The notes under the pieces are model-generated. The model did not search any database. It was not told where the DNA came from and saw only the letters and a program-made list of their open reading frames with translations. From assembly GCF_900115745.1 (NCBI RefSeq), contig NZ_FOXP01000002.1, positions 310,001 through 374,000 of the forward strand: 64,000 nt of DNA, read 5' to 3'. The translations under genes were made by a program, and so were the position numbers. This DNA comes from Sphingomonas rubra. GTDB taxonomy: Bacteria > Pseudomonadota > Alphaproteobacteria > Sphingomonadales > Sphingomonadaceae. How positions within the stretch are numbered: the first letter of the stretch is position 1; every line of letters begins with the position of its first letter. Below, piece after piece: positions 17,857 through 26,074 of the stretch.

Positions 17857-18588
17857 TCAGATCTTCCAGCCGGAGTGGATCGCGACGAGGCCCCCCATGA
17901 TCGGCTCCACGGCCGTGTTCACGAACCCGGCGTCGCGGATCATGCCTTCGAATCGCGGCATGTCCGGGAAGCGGCGGATCGATTCGACCAGGTAGCGGTA
18001 GCTGTCGGCGTCGCGCGCCAGCAACTGGCCGAGCCTGGGCACCAAGTGATGCGAATAGGCATCGTACACGTCGGCGAAGCCCGGCCAGGTGACGGTGGAG
18101 AATTCCAGACAGTAGAAGCGCCCGCCGCGCCGCAGCACGCGGTGCGCCTCGCGCAGGGCCTTGGGAATGTCCGTCACGTTGCGGATGCCGAAGGCGATCG
18201 TGTAAGCGTCGAAGAACCGGTCGGGAAAGGTCAGCGTCTCGGCGTTCTGTTCCGACCAGACGAGCCCGTCCAGCCGGCGCTTGGCGGCGCGCTCCATGCC
18301 CACCTCCAGCATCGCCGGATTGATGTCGGACACCGTGATCGACGCGCCGCTCGCCGCCAGCCGGAAGGCGATGTCGCCGGTGCCGCCCGCCATGTCGAGG
18401 ATCTGCTCGTGCGCGCGCGGCTTCACCCGGCGGACGAACCGGTCCTTCCACAACCGGTGCATGCCCCCCGACATGGCGTCGTTCATCAGGTCGTAGGAGG
18501 AGGCGACGCTGGTGAAGACGCCGCCGACGCGGGCGGTCTTCTCGGCGGGTGCGACGTCTTCGTAGCCGAAGGAGACGGTGTCGGTCAT
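17857..18588 (-). CDS. ubiE: Demethylmenaquinone/2-polyprenyl-6-methoxybenzoquinol methyltransferase
   Basis: UbiE is the C-methyltransferase of ubiquinone (and menaquinone) synthesis. The 243-residue protein has the UbiE opening VGGVFTSVASSYDLMNDAMS, motif I ILDMAGGTGDIAFRLA, ITVSDINPAMLEVG, IAFGIRNVTDIPKALREAHRVLRRGGRFYCLEFS and the C-terminal GGLVAIHSGWK. The ATG at 18588 is preferred to an upstream in-frame ATG at 18624 because MTDTVSFGYEDV begins the family. It is divergent from mutM across a repeat-bearing gap and heads the ubiE-ubiB-coaBC-dut run. Confidence 0.96.
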   Translation of the reverse strand: MTDTVSFGYEDVAPAEKTARVGGVFTSVASSYDLMNDAMSGGMHRLWKDRFVRRVKPRAHEQILDMAGGTGDIAFRLAASGASITVSDINPAMLEVGMERAAKRRLDGLVWSEQNAETLTFPDRFFDAYTIAFGIRNVTDIPKALREAHRVLRRGGRFYCLEFSTVTWPGFADVYDAYSHHLVPRLGQLLARDADSYRYLVESIRRFPDMPRFEGMIRDAGFVNTAVEPIMGGLVAIHSGWKI

Positions 18589-18660
18589 GCGGGTGGCCCT
18601 AGCGGGCGGGGCGGGCGGTGGCAAAGGTGGTTTGAGGCGCGGCCACGTTCCCCTCGTTCG

Positions 18661-18764
18661 TCACCCCGGACTTGATCCGGGGTCCATGGCTCCACGAGGT
18701 CAACGCTTTAGCTTCAAGCCGCTACGCCCGCCGCACGATGGACCCCGGATCAAGTCCGGGGTGA
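18661..18764. repeat. Perfect palindromic repeat, family B copy 1
   Basis: The arms 18661-18687 and 18738-18764 are exact inverted copies of 27 nt; each contains CCCCGGACTTGATCCGGGG, itself nearly palindromic. The loop is 50 nt. The same motif occurs in a nested array at 24491-24750. It occupies the divergent gap between ubiE and mutM, so it may affect either promoter. No gene is seen in 18589-18817. Confidence 0.85.
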
Positions 18765-18817
18765 CGGTTAAGCGGCAGGGGTGACGCGCACGCCGCTGAC
18801 GCCCTATCTCCCACTCC

Positions 18818-19633
18818 ATGCCCGAGCTCCCCGAAGTCGAGACCACCGTCCGCGGCCTGACGCCCGTGCTCGCCGGCCAGCGCCTCGCCACCGTCGAGCC
18901 GCGCCGCGCGGACCTGCGCAAGGCGATCCCGCCCGACCTGCGCCAGCGCATGCAGGGCGCGGTGGTGACCGCGCTCGGCCGCCGCGCCAAATACGGGCTG
19001 GTCGATACCGACCGCGGCGACACCATGGTCTTTCACCTGGGCATGTCGGGCCGTTGGCGGGTCGATCCGGCCGAGCCGCTCGCCCACGATCACCTGTTGA
19101 TCGAGACGGAGGCCGGGCGCCGCCTGGCGCTGAACGACCCGCGCCGGTTCGGCTTCCTCGATCTGCTGCGCACCGACGCGGTGGACGCCTATCCGCCCTT
19201 CGCGGCGATGGGCCCGGAGCCGCTCGGGCCCGACTTCACCGCCGCCTATCTGCTGGACGCGCTTGCCGGCCGGGCCGCGCCGATCAAGGCGATGCTGCTC
19301 GACCAGCGGATCGTCGCAGGGTTAGGCAACATCTACGTGTGCGAGGCACTGCACATGGCGCGGATCGCGCCGTCGAGGGAGGCGGGCCGCATCTCGCTGC
19401 CGCGACTCGAGCGGCTGGCGGAGGCGGTGCGCGCGGTGCTGGTCTCGGCGATCGAGGCGGGTGGTTCCACCCTGCGCGATTTCGCCGCGCCGGACGGCGA
19501 GCTCGGCTATTTCTCCAAGCAGTTCCTGGTCTACGGCCGCGAGGGCGAGCCCTGCGCCTGCGGCGGAGCGGTGAAACGGCGGGCCGAATCGGGGCGCTCG
19601 ACCTTCTGGTGTCCGAGATGCCAGCGGAGTTGA
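18818..19633 (+). CDS. mutM: Formamidopyrimidine-DNA glycosylase (Fpg)
   Basis: MutM removes 8-oxoguanine and ring-opened purines and nicks the AP site. The 271-residue protein has the N-terminal PELPEVET with the nucleophilic Pro2 and catalytic Glu3, LGRRAKYGL with the conserved Lys, FHLGMSGRW, DQRIVAGLGNIYVCEALH and the DNA-binding GGSTLRDF. The C-terminal zinc finger retains four Cys (CACGG and WCPRCQRS). It is the first gene of a plus-strand series with rpsT and dnaA, a common alphaproteobacterial order. Confidence 0.97.
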   Translation: MPELPEVETTVRGLTPVLAGQRLATVEPRRADLRKAIPPDLRQRMQGAVVTALGRRAKYGLVDTDRGDTMVFHLGMSGRWRVDPAEPLAHDHLLIETEAGRRLALNDPRRFGFLDLLRTDAVDAYPPFAAMGPEPLGPDFTAAYLLDALAGRAAPIKAMLLDQRIVAGLGNIYVCEALHMARIAPSREAGRISLPRLERLAEAVRAVLVSAIEAGGSTLRDFAAPDGELGYFSKQFLVYGREGEPCACGGAVKRRAESGRSTFWCPRCQRS

Positions 19634-19729
19634 CCCGCAGGGCCGATTTGCCTAAGGGCGTCGCCTTGCCGAGGTGCCGGGTGTTCCCGACGCCTCCCAT
19701 CCCATTGAATACCTGAGGACCGAACCAGC

Positions 19730-19993
19730 ATGGCGAACACGCCGCAAGCCAAGAAGCGTATCCGTCGCAACGAGCGCCGCGCCGAGATCAACGGCGCCCG
19801 CGTCAGCCGCATCCGCACCTTCGTGAAGAAGGTGGAGGCGGCACTCGCGTCGGGCGACAAGGCGGCGGCCACCGCAGCGCTGACGGCGGTGCAGCCGGAG
19901 CTGCAGCGCGGCGTCGCCAAGGGCGTGCTCCACAAGAACACCGCGAGCCGCAAGTTCTCGCGCCTGACCAAGGCGGTGACCGGGCTCGCCTAA
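19730..19993 (+). CDS. rpsT: 30S ribosomal protein S20
   Basis: The 87-residue basic protein binds 16S rRNA early in 30S assembly. The opening [21 protein letters not shown] and [19 protein letters not shown], with a [20 protein letters not shown] end, are standard for S20. ATG 19730 is preceded by a gap of about 95 bp from mutM, enough for its own promoter. A Rho-independent terminator follows at 20021. Confidence 0.98.
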   Translation: MANTPQAKKRIRRNERRAEINGARVSRIRTFVKKVEAALASGDKAAATAALTAVQPELQRGVAKGVLHKNTASRKFSRLTKAVTGLA

Positions 19994-20020
19994 GCCGGTC
20001 CGCCACGGCGGAAATCGAGA

Positions 20021-20050
20021 CCCGTCGGGAGCGATCCCGGCGGGTTTTTT
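20021..20050 (+). terminator. Rho-independent terminator of rpsT
   Basis: A 10-bp stem (CCCGTCGGGA paired with TCCCGGCGGG, one G-U pair) with a GCGA tetraloop is followed directly by six T residues. It lies about 28 nt after the rpsT stop. It should separate rpsT transcripts from dnaA. Confidence 0.88.
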
Positions 20051-20226
20051 CGTGCCCCCGGCCGGCTCGCCGGGAACGGTTTCGGCAATGGCGGAAAACC
20101 GCCATTTTAATCGATTCAGCCGACTCCGAACGGCGGAACGTTTGTAGAAACATGAGTGAAAACAGCGGCTTGTGAGATTTTCGACGCGTTTCCGCGTGTC
20201 AATGCCGAATGTGACGATTTCGCGTC

Positions 20227-20345
20227 TTGATCGTTCGCGCCGGCCGCCTCTAACAAGGTCGGGCAGGCGGTGACCACCGCCCGCATCAAACCAGATGTGC
20301 AGGAGCCGGGAGGCCGTGTCGGCCGCCCTCGGGGGCTTTTTGTCT
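20227..20345 (+). promoter_or_regulatory. dnaA leader with promoter-like boxes and an internal terminator-like hairpin
   Basis: TTGATC (20227) and CTAACA (about 20250) are spaced like -35 and -10 boxes. Downstream a small perfect hairpin GGCGGT-GACC-ACCGCC spans 20266-20281. A GC-rich hairpin follows, made of GCCGGGAGGCC (from 20305) and GGCCGCCCTCGGGGGC, directly before five T residues at 20337-20341. Together these would produce a transcript of about 80-90 nt that ends before the dnaA start at 20402. It could be an attenuated leader or a separate small RNA. Only the shapes are seen; no expression data are available. No protein frame is convincing in 20051-20401. Confidence 0.5.
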
Positions 20346-20401
20346 GTCGGTCCAGGCCAGGCGGAGCATCGTGCTTTCGCCAACGGGGAAACGCGCGCGT
20401 G

Positions 20402-21832
20402 ATGCATTGGCAGGGAGGTGTGGCAAGCGAGCAGGCGAGAGCCTGGGATCGCGTGCGCGCTTCGCTGCGGGACCAGGCGGGTGCCCGGCTGTTCGACCAG
20501 TGGCTGAAACCGATCGAGCTGATCGCCGGCGACGAGCCCGACGCCGTGCGCCTGGCGCTGCCGTCCGCCTTCATGACCAACTGGGTGCGCAGCCATTATG
20601 CCGACCGGCTGCTGCTCGAGTTCCGCCAATATCTGCCGCACGTGCGCAGCTGCACCGTCGAGACGCGCATCGCCGCGCCGGTGGCCACGCTGACCGCCGA
20701 GCCGGCGCCCGCGCCCCTGGTCGAGGCTCCGGCGGCGATCGCGACCCCGGCCGCGGTCGAGTCGCCCGCGCCGGCACCCGCGGCGCCATCGGCGCAGGCC
20801 GCCGTCGACCGTCCGTCGCTCGACCCGCGCTACACCTTCGACCGATTCGTCGTCGACGCCGCCAACCGCGTCGCGTTCAACGCCGCGATGACGATCGCGG
20901 AGCCCGGCCCGCCGCGCTTCTCGCCGCTGTTCCTCCACGGCGGCACGGGGCAGGGCAAGACGCACCTGATGCACGCGATCGCGCACGCCTTCCTGGCGGC
21001 AAGACCGGCCGCGCGCGTGCTGTGCATGTCGGCCGAGCGGTTCATGTTCGATTTCGTCGCGGCGATGCGCGCGCGCGACACCTACGCCTTCAAGGCGCGG
21101 CTGCGCTCGGCCGACCTGCTTATCATCGACGACCTCCAGTTCATCGCTGGCAAGGACGCGACGCAGGAGGAGTTCTTCCACACGATCAACGAGATCGTCG
21201 GCACCGGCAAGCGGCTGGTGATCGCCGCCGACCGCTGTCCGCAGGCGCTCGACGGGGTCGAGCCGCGCATCGTCAGCCGCCTAGGCGCCGGTCTCGTCGC
21301 CGACATCAAGCAGGCCGACCTGCCGCTGCGCCGGGCGATCCTGGGTCGCAAGGTCGCCGACCTGCCCGATACGCGCGTGCCGGAGGACGTGCTCGACCTG
21401 CTCGCCGCGCGCATCCACCAGAGCGTCCGCGAGCTGGAGGGCGCGCTCAATCGCGTCGTCGCCTATGCCTCGCTGACGGGCGACCGGATCGACCTCGATT
21501 TTGCCATCCAGACGCTGGGTGACAGTTTGCGCGGCGCGCAGCGGCGGGTGACGATCGAGGAGATCCAGAAGCTGGTCTCCGCGCATTTCGAGCTGAAGCC
21601 GCTCGACCTCGTCTCCGCCCGCCGCAGCCGCGCAGTCGCGCGCCCGCGCCAAATCGCCATGTACCTGTCCAAGCGGCTGACGACCCGCTCGCTGCCGGAG
21701 ATCGGCCGCAAGTTCGGCGGGCGCGATCACTCGACGGTGATCCACGCGGTACGCAAGGTCGAGGAACTGCGCGACACCGATCGCGACATCGACGCCGCGG
21801 TACGCGTGTTGCTGCGCGAACTGGAAGCGTGA
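20402..21832 (+). CDS. dnaA: Chromosomal replication initiator DnaA
   Basis: DnaA binds oriC and loads the helicase. The 476-residue protein has domain I (1-90), a Pro/Ala-rich domain II (about 91-140), the AAA+ domain III with Walker A GGTGQGKTH (about 180-188), Walker B LLIIDDLQFIAG and sensor residues. Domain IV carries RPRQIAMYLSKRLTTRSLPEIGRKFGGRDHSTVIHAV. In Walker A the usual Leu of GGxGLGKT is Gln, a minor difference. ATG 20402 was chosen; GTG 20420 has a purine-rich stretch just upstream but too close. No cluster of DnaA boxes is visible nearby, so the origin is not placed here. Confidence 0.96.
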   Translation: MHWQGGVASEQARAWDRVRASLRDQAGARLFDQWLKPIELIAGDEPDAVRLALPSAFMTNWVRSHYADRLLLEFRQYLPHVRSCTVETRIAAPVATLTAEPAPAPLVEAPAAIATPAAVESPAPAPAAPSAQAAVDRPSLDPRYTFDRFVVDAANRVAFNAAMTIAEPGPPRFSPLFLHGGTGQGKTHLMHAIAHAFLAARPAARVLCMSAERFMFDFVAAMRARDTYAFKARLRSADLLIIDDLQFIAGKDATQEEFFHTINEIVGTGKRLVIAADRCPQALDGVEPRIVSRLGAGLVADIKQADLPLRRAILGRKVADLPDTRVPEDVLDLLAARIHQSVRELEGALNRVVAYASLTGDRIDLDFAIQTLGDSLRGAQRRVTIEEIQKLVSAHFELKPLDLVSARRSRAVARPRQIAMYLSKRLTTRSLPEIGRKFGGRDHSTVIHAVRKVEELRDTDRDIDAAVRVLLRELEA

Positions 21833-21898
21833 TCCGCGCCGCCCTCCGGCAGTGGAGGGCGGTGCTGGTCTATCTCTGGCGCGCGGTCGCCCTGCTGT

Positions 21899-22891
21899 TC
21901 AGACCTGGAGCCCCATCGCCTTCTGCGCCGCCAGCAAGGTCGGGCCTGCGAGCGTACGGGCACGCTCGGCGCCCTTCTCCAACGTCACCGCGACATGGTC
22001 ACGGTCGTCGAGCAGCCGGACCATCCGGTCGCGGATGGGGCCGAGCGTCGCGATCGCGAGGTCGGCGAGCGCGGGTTTGAACTGGCCGAAGCCCTGGCCG
22101 GCGAACTCGGCCAGCACCGCGTCGCCACCCGTCCCGGCCAGCGCGGCGTAGATGGTGACGAGGTTGCGCGCTTCCGGCCGCTCGGCGAGGCCGGCCATCT
22201 CGGCGGGCAGTGGTTCGGCATCGGTGCGTGCCTTGCGAAACTTGCCCGCCATCACGTCGTCCGAATCGACCAGGTTGATCCGCGAGGCGTCGCTGGGATC
22301 GGACTTGGACATCTTCGCCGATCCGTCGCGCAAGCTCATCACGCGCGGCGCGGCGGGGGAGATGAACGGCTCGGGCAGGGTGAACAGCTCCACGCCGAAA
22401 TCCTGGTTGAACTTGGTCGCGATGTCGCGCGCCAGCTCCAGATGCTGCTTCTGGTCGTCGCCGACCGGCACGTGCGTCGCCTGATAGGCGAGCACGTCGG
22501 CGGCTTGCAGCACGGGATAGGTGAAGAGCCCGACGCTAGCGCCCTCACGATTCTTGCCCGCCTTGTCCTTCCACTGCGTCATCCGGTTGAGCCAGCCCAT
22601 CCGCGCGGTGCCCTGGAGCAGCCAGCACAGTTCGGCATGGGCGGGAACACGCGCCTGGTTGAACAGGATCGCTCTGTCCGGATCGATGCCGGCGGCGATC
22701 AGCGTCGCGGCCATCTCGATCGTGTTCGACGCCAACTCCCTTGGGTCGATCACGACGGTCAGCGCGTGCAGGTCGGCCAGGAAGAACAGCGACTCGGCCC
22801 GGTCCTGCATGTCGACCCACTGGCGGATCGCGCCGAGATAATTGCCGAGGTGGAGGTTGCCGGTGGGCTGAATGCCGGAGACGACGCGCAA
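21899..22891 (-). CDS. trpS: Tryptophanyl-tRNA synthetase
   Basis: Class I aminoacyl-tRNA synthetase charging tRNA-Trp. The signature RVVSGIQPTGNLHLGNYLGA (HIGH block as HLGN), the ATP-binding AKMSKSDPSDASRINL (KMSKS) and TQWKDKAGKNREGASVGLFTYPVLQAADVL are present. Starting at TTG 22891 gives 330 residues, the normal length, and no ATG or GTG exists near the conserved N-terminus; AAGGACC lies about 6 nt before it. It begins 11 bp after the murJ stop, so both are probably cotranscribed. Confidence 0.95.
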   Translation of the reverse strand: MRVVSGIQPTGNLHLGNYLGAIRQWVDMQDRAESLFFLADLHALTVVIDPRELASNTIEMAATLIAAGIDPDRAILFNQARVPAHAELCWLLQGTARMGWLNRMTQWKDKAGKNREGASVGLFTYPVLQAADVLAYQATHVPVGDDQKQHLELARDIATKFNQDFGVELFTLPEPFISPAAPRVMSLRDGSAKMSKSDPSDASRINLVDSDDVMAGKFRKARTDAEPLPAEMAGLAERPEARNLVTIYAALAGTGGDAVLAEFAGQGFGQFKPALADLAIATLGPIRDRMVRLLDDRDHVAVTLEKGAERARTLAGPTLLAAQKAMGLQV

Positions 22892-22902
22892 GATCAGGTC
22901 CT

Positions 22903-24471
22903 TCAGGTGGAACGGCGGCGGAGCAGCCGCTTCAGTTCGGCGACGCGCACGGCGCCGGTGACGACGGTGGCGGCGGCGTAGACCAGCCCGCCCGCGCCGA
23001 CCAGCACGACGAGCGCGCCCCAGCGCTCGACGCTGGTGCCGACGACGTACGGCTCGAACAGGACATCGAGGAACCACATCACCGCACCCATCAGCACCGC
23101 CGCGACCGCCAATCGCGGCGCGCGGCGGCGCAGCTGCGCGTCGGCGACGAACTGGCCGCGCCGCGCCAGCGTGCGGTAGAGGAGGACGACGTTGACCGTG
23201 CTGGCGATCGCCGTGGCCAGCGGCGGGCCCATATGCCCCAGCGGCTTGATGAAGAGGAGGTTGAGCCCGAGGTTCACCGCCATCGACACGGTGGCGTAGC
23301 GCACCGGCGTCCTGGTGTCCGAGCGCGCGTAATAGCCGGGCGTCAGCACCTTGACGAGGATGTACGACGGCAGCCCGATCGAGAAGGCGGCCAACGCCTG
23401 CGCCGTGTAGAGGCTGTCGACCGCGTCGAAGCGCCCGTGCTGGAACAGCGCCGCGATGATCGGCACGCCGCAGACGATCAGCGCGACGGTGGCGGGCAGC
23501 GTCAGGAACAGCGCCAGCTCCATGCCCCGGTTCTGCGTCGCCATCGCCTCCGCCTCCTCGCCCCGGCCGAGATGGCGCGAGATGGTGGGCAGGAGGACGG
23601 TGCCGAGGCCGATGCCGATCAGCCCCAGCGGCAGCTGGTTGAGCCGGTCGGCGTAATAGATGTAGCTGACCGAGCCGGACGGCAGCAGCGTCGCGGCGAG
23701 CGCGGTGGAGACGACGAGGTTGATCTGCACCGCGCCCGCGCCCGCGGCGGCGGGCCAGATCAGCGACAGCAGCTTCTTCACGTCGGGGTTGAGGCTCGGC
23801 AGCTTGAGGCGAAGCACGATGCCGGCCCGGCGGCACGCGTGGATCAGCCACAGCAGCTGGAGCGCGCCCGACACCGTCACCGCGATCGCCTGGTTGCGGG
23901 CGGTGAACAGCGGCTCGTGGCTGTGGAACAGCAGCAGCGCCGCGATCAGCGTCAGGTTGAGCAGGATCGGCGCCGCCGCATTGACCCAGAAACGGTGCAG
24001 CGAGTTGAGGATGCCGCCGAGCAGCGACACCAGGCTGATGAACAGCAGGTACGGGAACGTGATCCGCGACAGCTCCACCGCGAAGGCGAACTCGTCGGCG
24101 CTGGCATCGTTGAACCCGCCCGACAGCAGCCAGGTCACCGGCCAGGCGGCGATCTCCATGGCGATCGTCATCACGATCAGCACCGGCAGCAGCACCGACA
24201 ACGCGTCCTCGGCGAAACGCACCCCGTCCTTCAGGCCGCCGCCGTCCTTCGCCGCGACCTTGTGGTTGAACATCGGGATGAACGCGGCGGAGAAGGCGCC
24301 TTCCGCGAACAGCGCGCGGAACATGTTCGGCAGGCGAAAGGCGATCAGGAAGGCGTCGGACGCGAAGCTCGCGCCGATGAACCGCGCGAACAGCGTGTCG
24401 CGGACCAGGCCCAGCACCCGGCTGGCGAGCGTCAGCCCGCCGACCGAGCCGAGCGCGCGGGTGAGGTTCAT
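22903..24471 (-). CDS. murJ: Lipid II flippase MurJ
   Basis: MurJ (MviN) flips lipid II across the inner membrane for peptidoglycan synthesis. The 522-residue protein contains about 14 transmembrane helices and the family landmarks SRVLGLVRDTLFARFIGAS, DAFLIAFRLPNMFRALFAEGAFSAAFIPMF with its conserved Arg, and GILNSLHRFWVNAAAPILLN. The MATE-like two-lobe arrangement is clear. It is upstream of trpS, an order often seen in alphaproteobacteria; a long palindromic-repeat gap separates it from secB. Confidence 0.96.
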   Translation of the reverse strand: MNLTRALGSVGGLTLASRVLGLVRDTLFARFIGASFASDAFLIAFRLPNMFRALFAEGAFSAAFIPMFNHKVAAKDGGGLKDGVRFAEDALSVLLPVLIVMTIAMEIAAWPVTWLLSGGFNDASADEFAFAVELSRITFPYLLFISLVSLLGGILNSLHRFWVNAAAPILLNLTLIAALLLFHSHEPLFTARNQAIAVTVSGALQLLWLIHACRRAGIVLRLKLPSLNPDVKKLLSLIWPAAAGAGAVQINLVVSTALAATLLPSGSVSYIYYADRLNQLPLGLIGIGLGTVLLPTISRHLGRGEEAEAMATQNRGMELALFLTLPATVALIVCGVPIIAALFQHGRFDAVDSLYTAQALAAFSIGLPSYILVKVLTPGYYARSDTRTPVRYATVSMAVNLGLNLLFIKPLGHMGPPLATAIASTVNVVLLYRTLARRGQFVADAQLRRRAPRLAVAAVLMGAVMWFLDVLFEPYVVGTSVERWGALVVLVGAGGLVYAAATVVTGAVRVAELKRLLRRRST

Positions 24472-24490
24472 GCGACCCGTCTCATTCTTC

Positions 24491-24750
24491 CGTCATCCCG
24501 GACTTGATCGGTATCTCTGCGAAACTCCTCGAGGGATAATTCTTCTTCGTCACCCCGGACTTGATCCGGGGTCCATGGCGCCCAGAAATCAACAGCTTAT
24601 TGGTTTGCGGCACGGTGGATGCCGGAACAAGTCCGGCATGACGAAGGAGTTTCGCAGAGGTCTCGACTTGATCCAGGGTCCATGGTTCCGCGTACCCAGA
24701 CATGGCTGCTCCTGCGGAACGATGGATGCCGGGTCCAGCCCGGCATGACG
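24491..24750. repeat. Nested array of family B palindromic repeats
   Basis: Arms of the GGACTTGATCCGGGGTCCAT type and their inverted partners occur at about 24491-24510, 24549-24578, 24614-24642, 24664-24685 and 24721-24750. A further inverted pair (TCTGCGAAACTCCT at 24515-24528 and AGGAGTTTCGCAGA at 24645-24658) encloses an inner complete unit. This looks like one repeat unit inserted inside another. It occupies the whole gap between murJ and secB; no gene is seen there. Confidence 0.78.
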
Positions 24751-24764
24751 AAGGTAGGAGCGGC

Positions 24765-25268
24765 TTACGCGTGGCCGACTTCACCCGCCTGGCCGCCCTG
24801 AGCCTGCGCCTGCTGCTGCAGGTAGAGCGCACCGAAATCGATCGGCTCCAGCAGCAGCGGCGGGAAGCCGCCGTCGCGCACGGCGTCGGCCAGCACGCGG
24901 CGGGCGAACGGGAACAGCAGGCGCGGCGCCTCGCCCAGCATGAACGGCTGGAGATGCTCGTCGGGCACGTTGCGGACGCCGAACAGCCCAGCGTAGGACA
25001 GGTCGACGATGAAGGCGACCTGGCCGTCCACCTCGGCCCGCACGTCGATCTTCAGCACCACCTCGTGCACCTCCTCGCCGACCTGGCCGGTGCCGATGTT
25101 GAACTGCACGTCGATCGCGGGGGCGTTCTGCACCTGGAAGATCGCGGGCGCGTTCGGGTTCTCGAACGACAGGTCCTTGATGTACTGCGAGATCAGGCCG
25201 ATCGCCGGGCCGGTATCGGCGCCGTTCGCCAGCGGCTGCTGCCCGGCGTCGAGGGTGTTGGCGTCCAT
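24765..25268 (-). CDS. secB: Protein-export chaperone SecB
   Basis: SecB keeps preproteins unfolded and hands them to SecA. The 167-residue acidic protein has SQYIKDLSFENPNAPAIF near the N-terminus, then FNIGTGQVGEEVHEVVLKI, LSYAGLFGVRNVPDEHLQPFML and LFPFARRVLADAVRDGGFPPLLLEPIDF, all characteristic. The C-terminus QAQAQGGQAGEVGHA is the usual flexible tail. Transcribed away from the Tim44-like gene. Confidence 0.97.
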   Translation of the reverse strand: MDANTLDAGQQPLANGADTGPAIGLISQYIKDLSFENPNAPAIFQVQNAPAIDVQFNIGTGQVGEEVHEVVLKIDVRAEVDGQVAFIVDLSYAGLFGVRNVPDEHLQPFMLGEAPRLLFPFARRVLADAVRDGGFPPLLLEPIDFGALYLQQQAQAQGGQAGEVGHA

Positions 25269-25426
25269 GAAGCGTTTTCCTTTGGGCAGAAAGGGAGCGA
25301 ACCGGCGGCGACGCGCGTTCGGTTCGATTGGCCCCGCGCCTAGCAGCGCCTCCGCGCGGTTTCAACGCTGCCGGGTTTGTATCGCGGGGCCGACGCGCCT
25401 ATGTTGCGGGCGAGATCGGAGGCCTG

Positions 25427-26074
25427 GTGCTGTACGTTGTAGTGTTCGCGATGATCGCCGCCTTTCTGGCGCTGCGTCTGTACGGGGTGCTGGGCAAGCG
25501 CACCGGGCACGAGCAGCAGCCGCTGCCGCGCACGGCCGAGGATCGTCCGGCGGTGGCTGCCGCCCCGCGCACGATCGAGGCGACGGCGGAGCCGCGCGCG
25601 CTGCCCACCCGCAACATCGAGCCTGCGGCCGAGGCCGGCTTGCGCGCGATCGTCGCGGGGGAGCCCGGCTTTGACGTGGCGCAGTTCCTCGCCGGCTCGC
25701 AGTCCGCTTATCGGATGATCCTGGAAGCGTTCTGGAAGGGTGACGAGGCGACGTTGCGCGACCTGGTCGAGGCGCCGGTGCTCGCCGCCTTCGCCGACGC
25801 GATCGCCGCGCGCGCCGAGGCGGGCGAGACGCTGGATAACCGTCTGGTCCGCATCGAGCGCGCGGTAATTTCCGACGCGACGTTGGAAGGCCGCGAGGCG
25901 CGCATCACCGTGCGCTTCGACGCCGACATCGCCGCCGTGACCCGCGGCGCCGAGGGGCAGGTCGTCGCCGGCTCGCTCACCGACGCGGTGGAGACGCACG
26001 ACGCCTGGACGTTCGTGCGGACGCTGAAGAGCGCCGACCCGAACTGGAAGCTCGCCGACACCGACGAGGCGTGA
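25427..26074 (+). CDS. Tim44-like domain protein
   Basis: The 215-residue protein has one N-terminal membrane segment (VLYVVVFAMIAAFLALRLYGVLG), then a Pro/Ala-rich linker, then a Tim44/TimA-like domain: FDVAQFLAGSQSAYRMILEAFWKGD, LRDLVEAPVLAAFADAI, and a beta-rich end ETHDAWTFVRTLKSADPNWKLADTD. In alphaproteobacteria such TimA proteins are inner-membrane anchored; their role is not settled. GTG 25427 has GGAGG at 5 nt. Its stop overlaps the mltA start (GTGA), so the two are cotranslated. Confidence 0.83.
   Translation: MLYVVVFAMIAAFLALRLYGVLGKRTGHEQQPLPRTAEDRPAVAAAPRTIEATAEPRALPTRNIEPAAEAGLRAIVAGEPGFDVAQFLAGSQSAYRMILEAFWKGDEATLRDLVEAPVLAAFADAIAARAEAGETLDNRLVRIERAVISDATLEGREARITVRFDADIAAVTRGAEGQVVAGSLTDAVETHDAWTFVRTLKSADPNWKLADTDEA

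Noticed and set aside
20051-20401. Replication origin next to dnaA
   Set aside because: No cluster of TTATCCACA-like DnaA boxes and no AT-rich unwinding stretch is visible.
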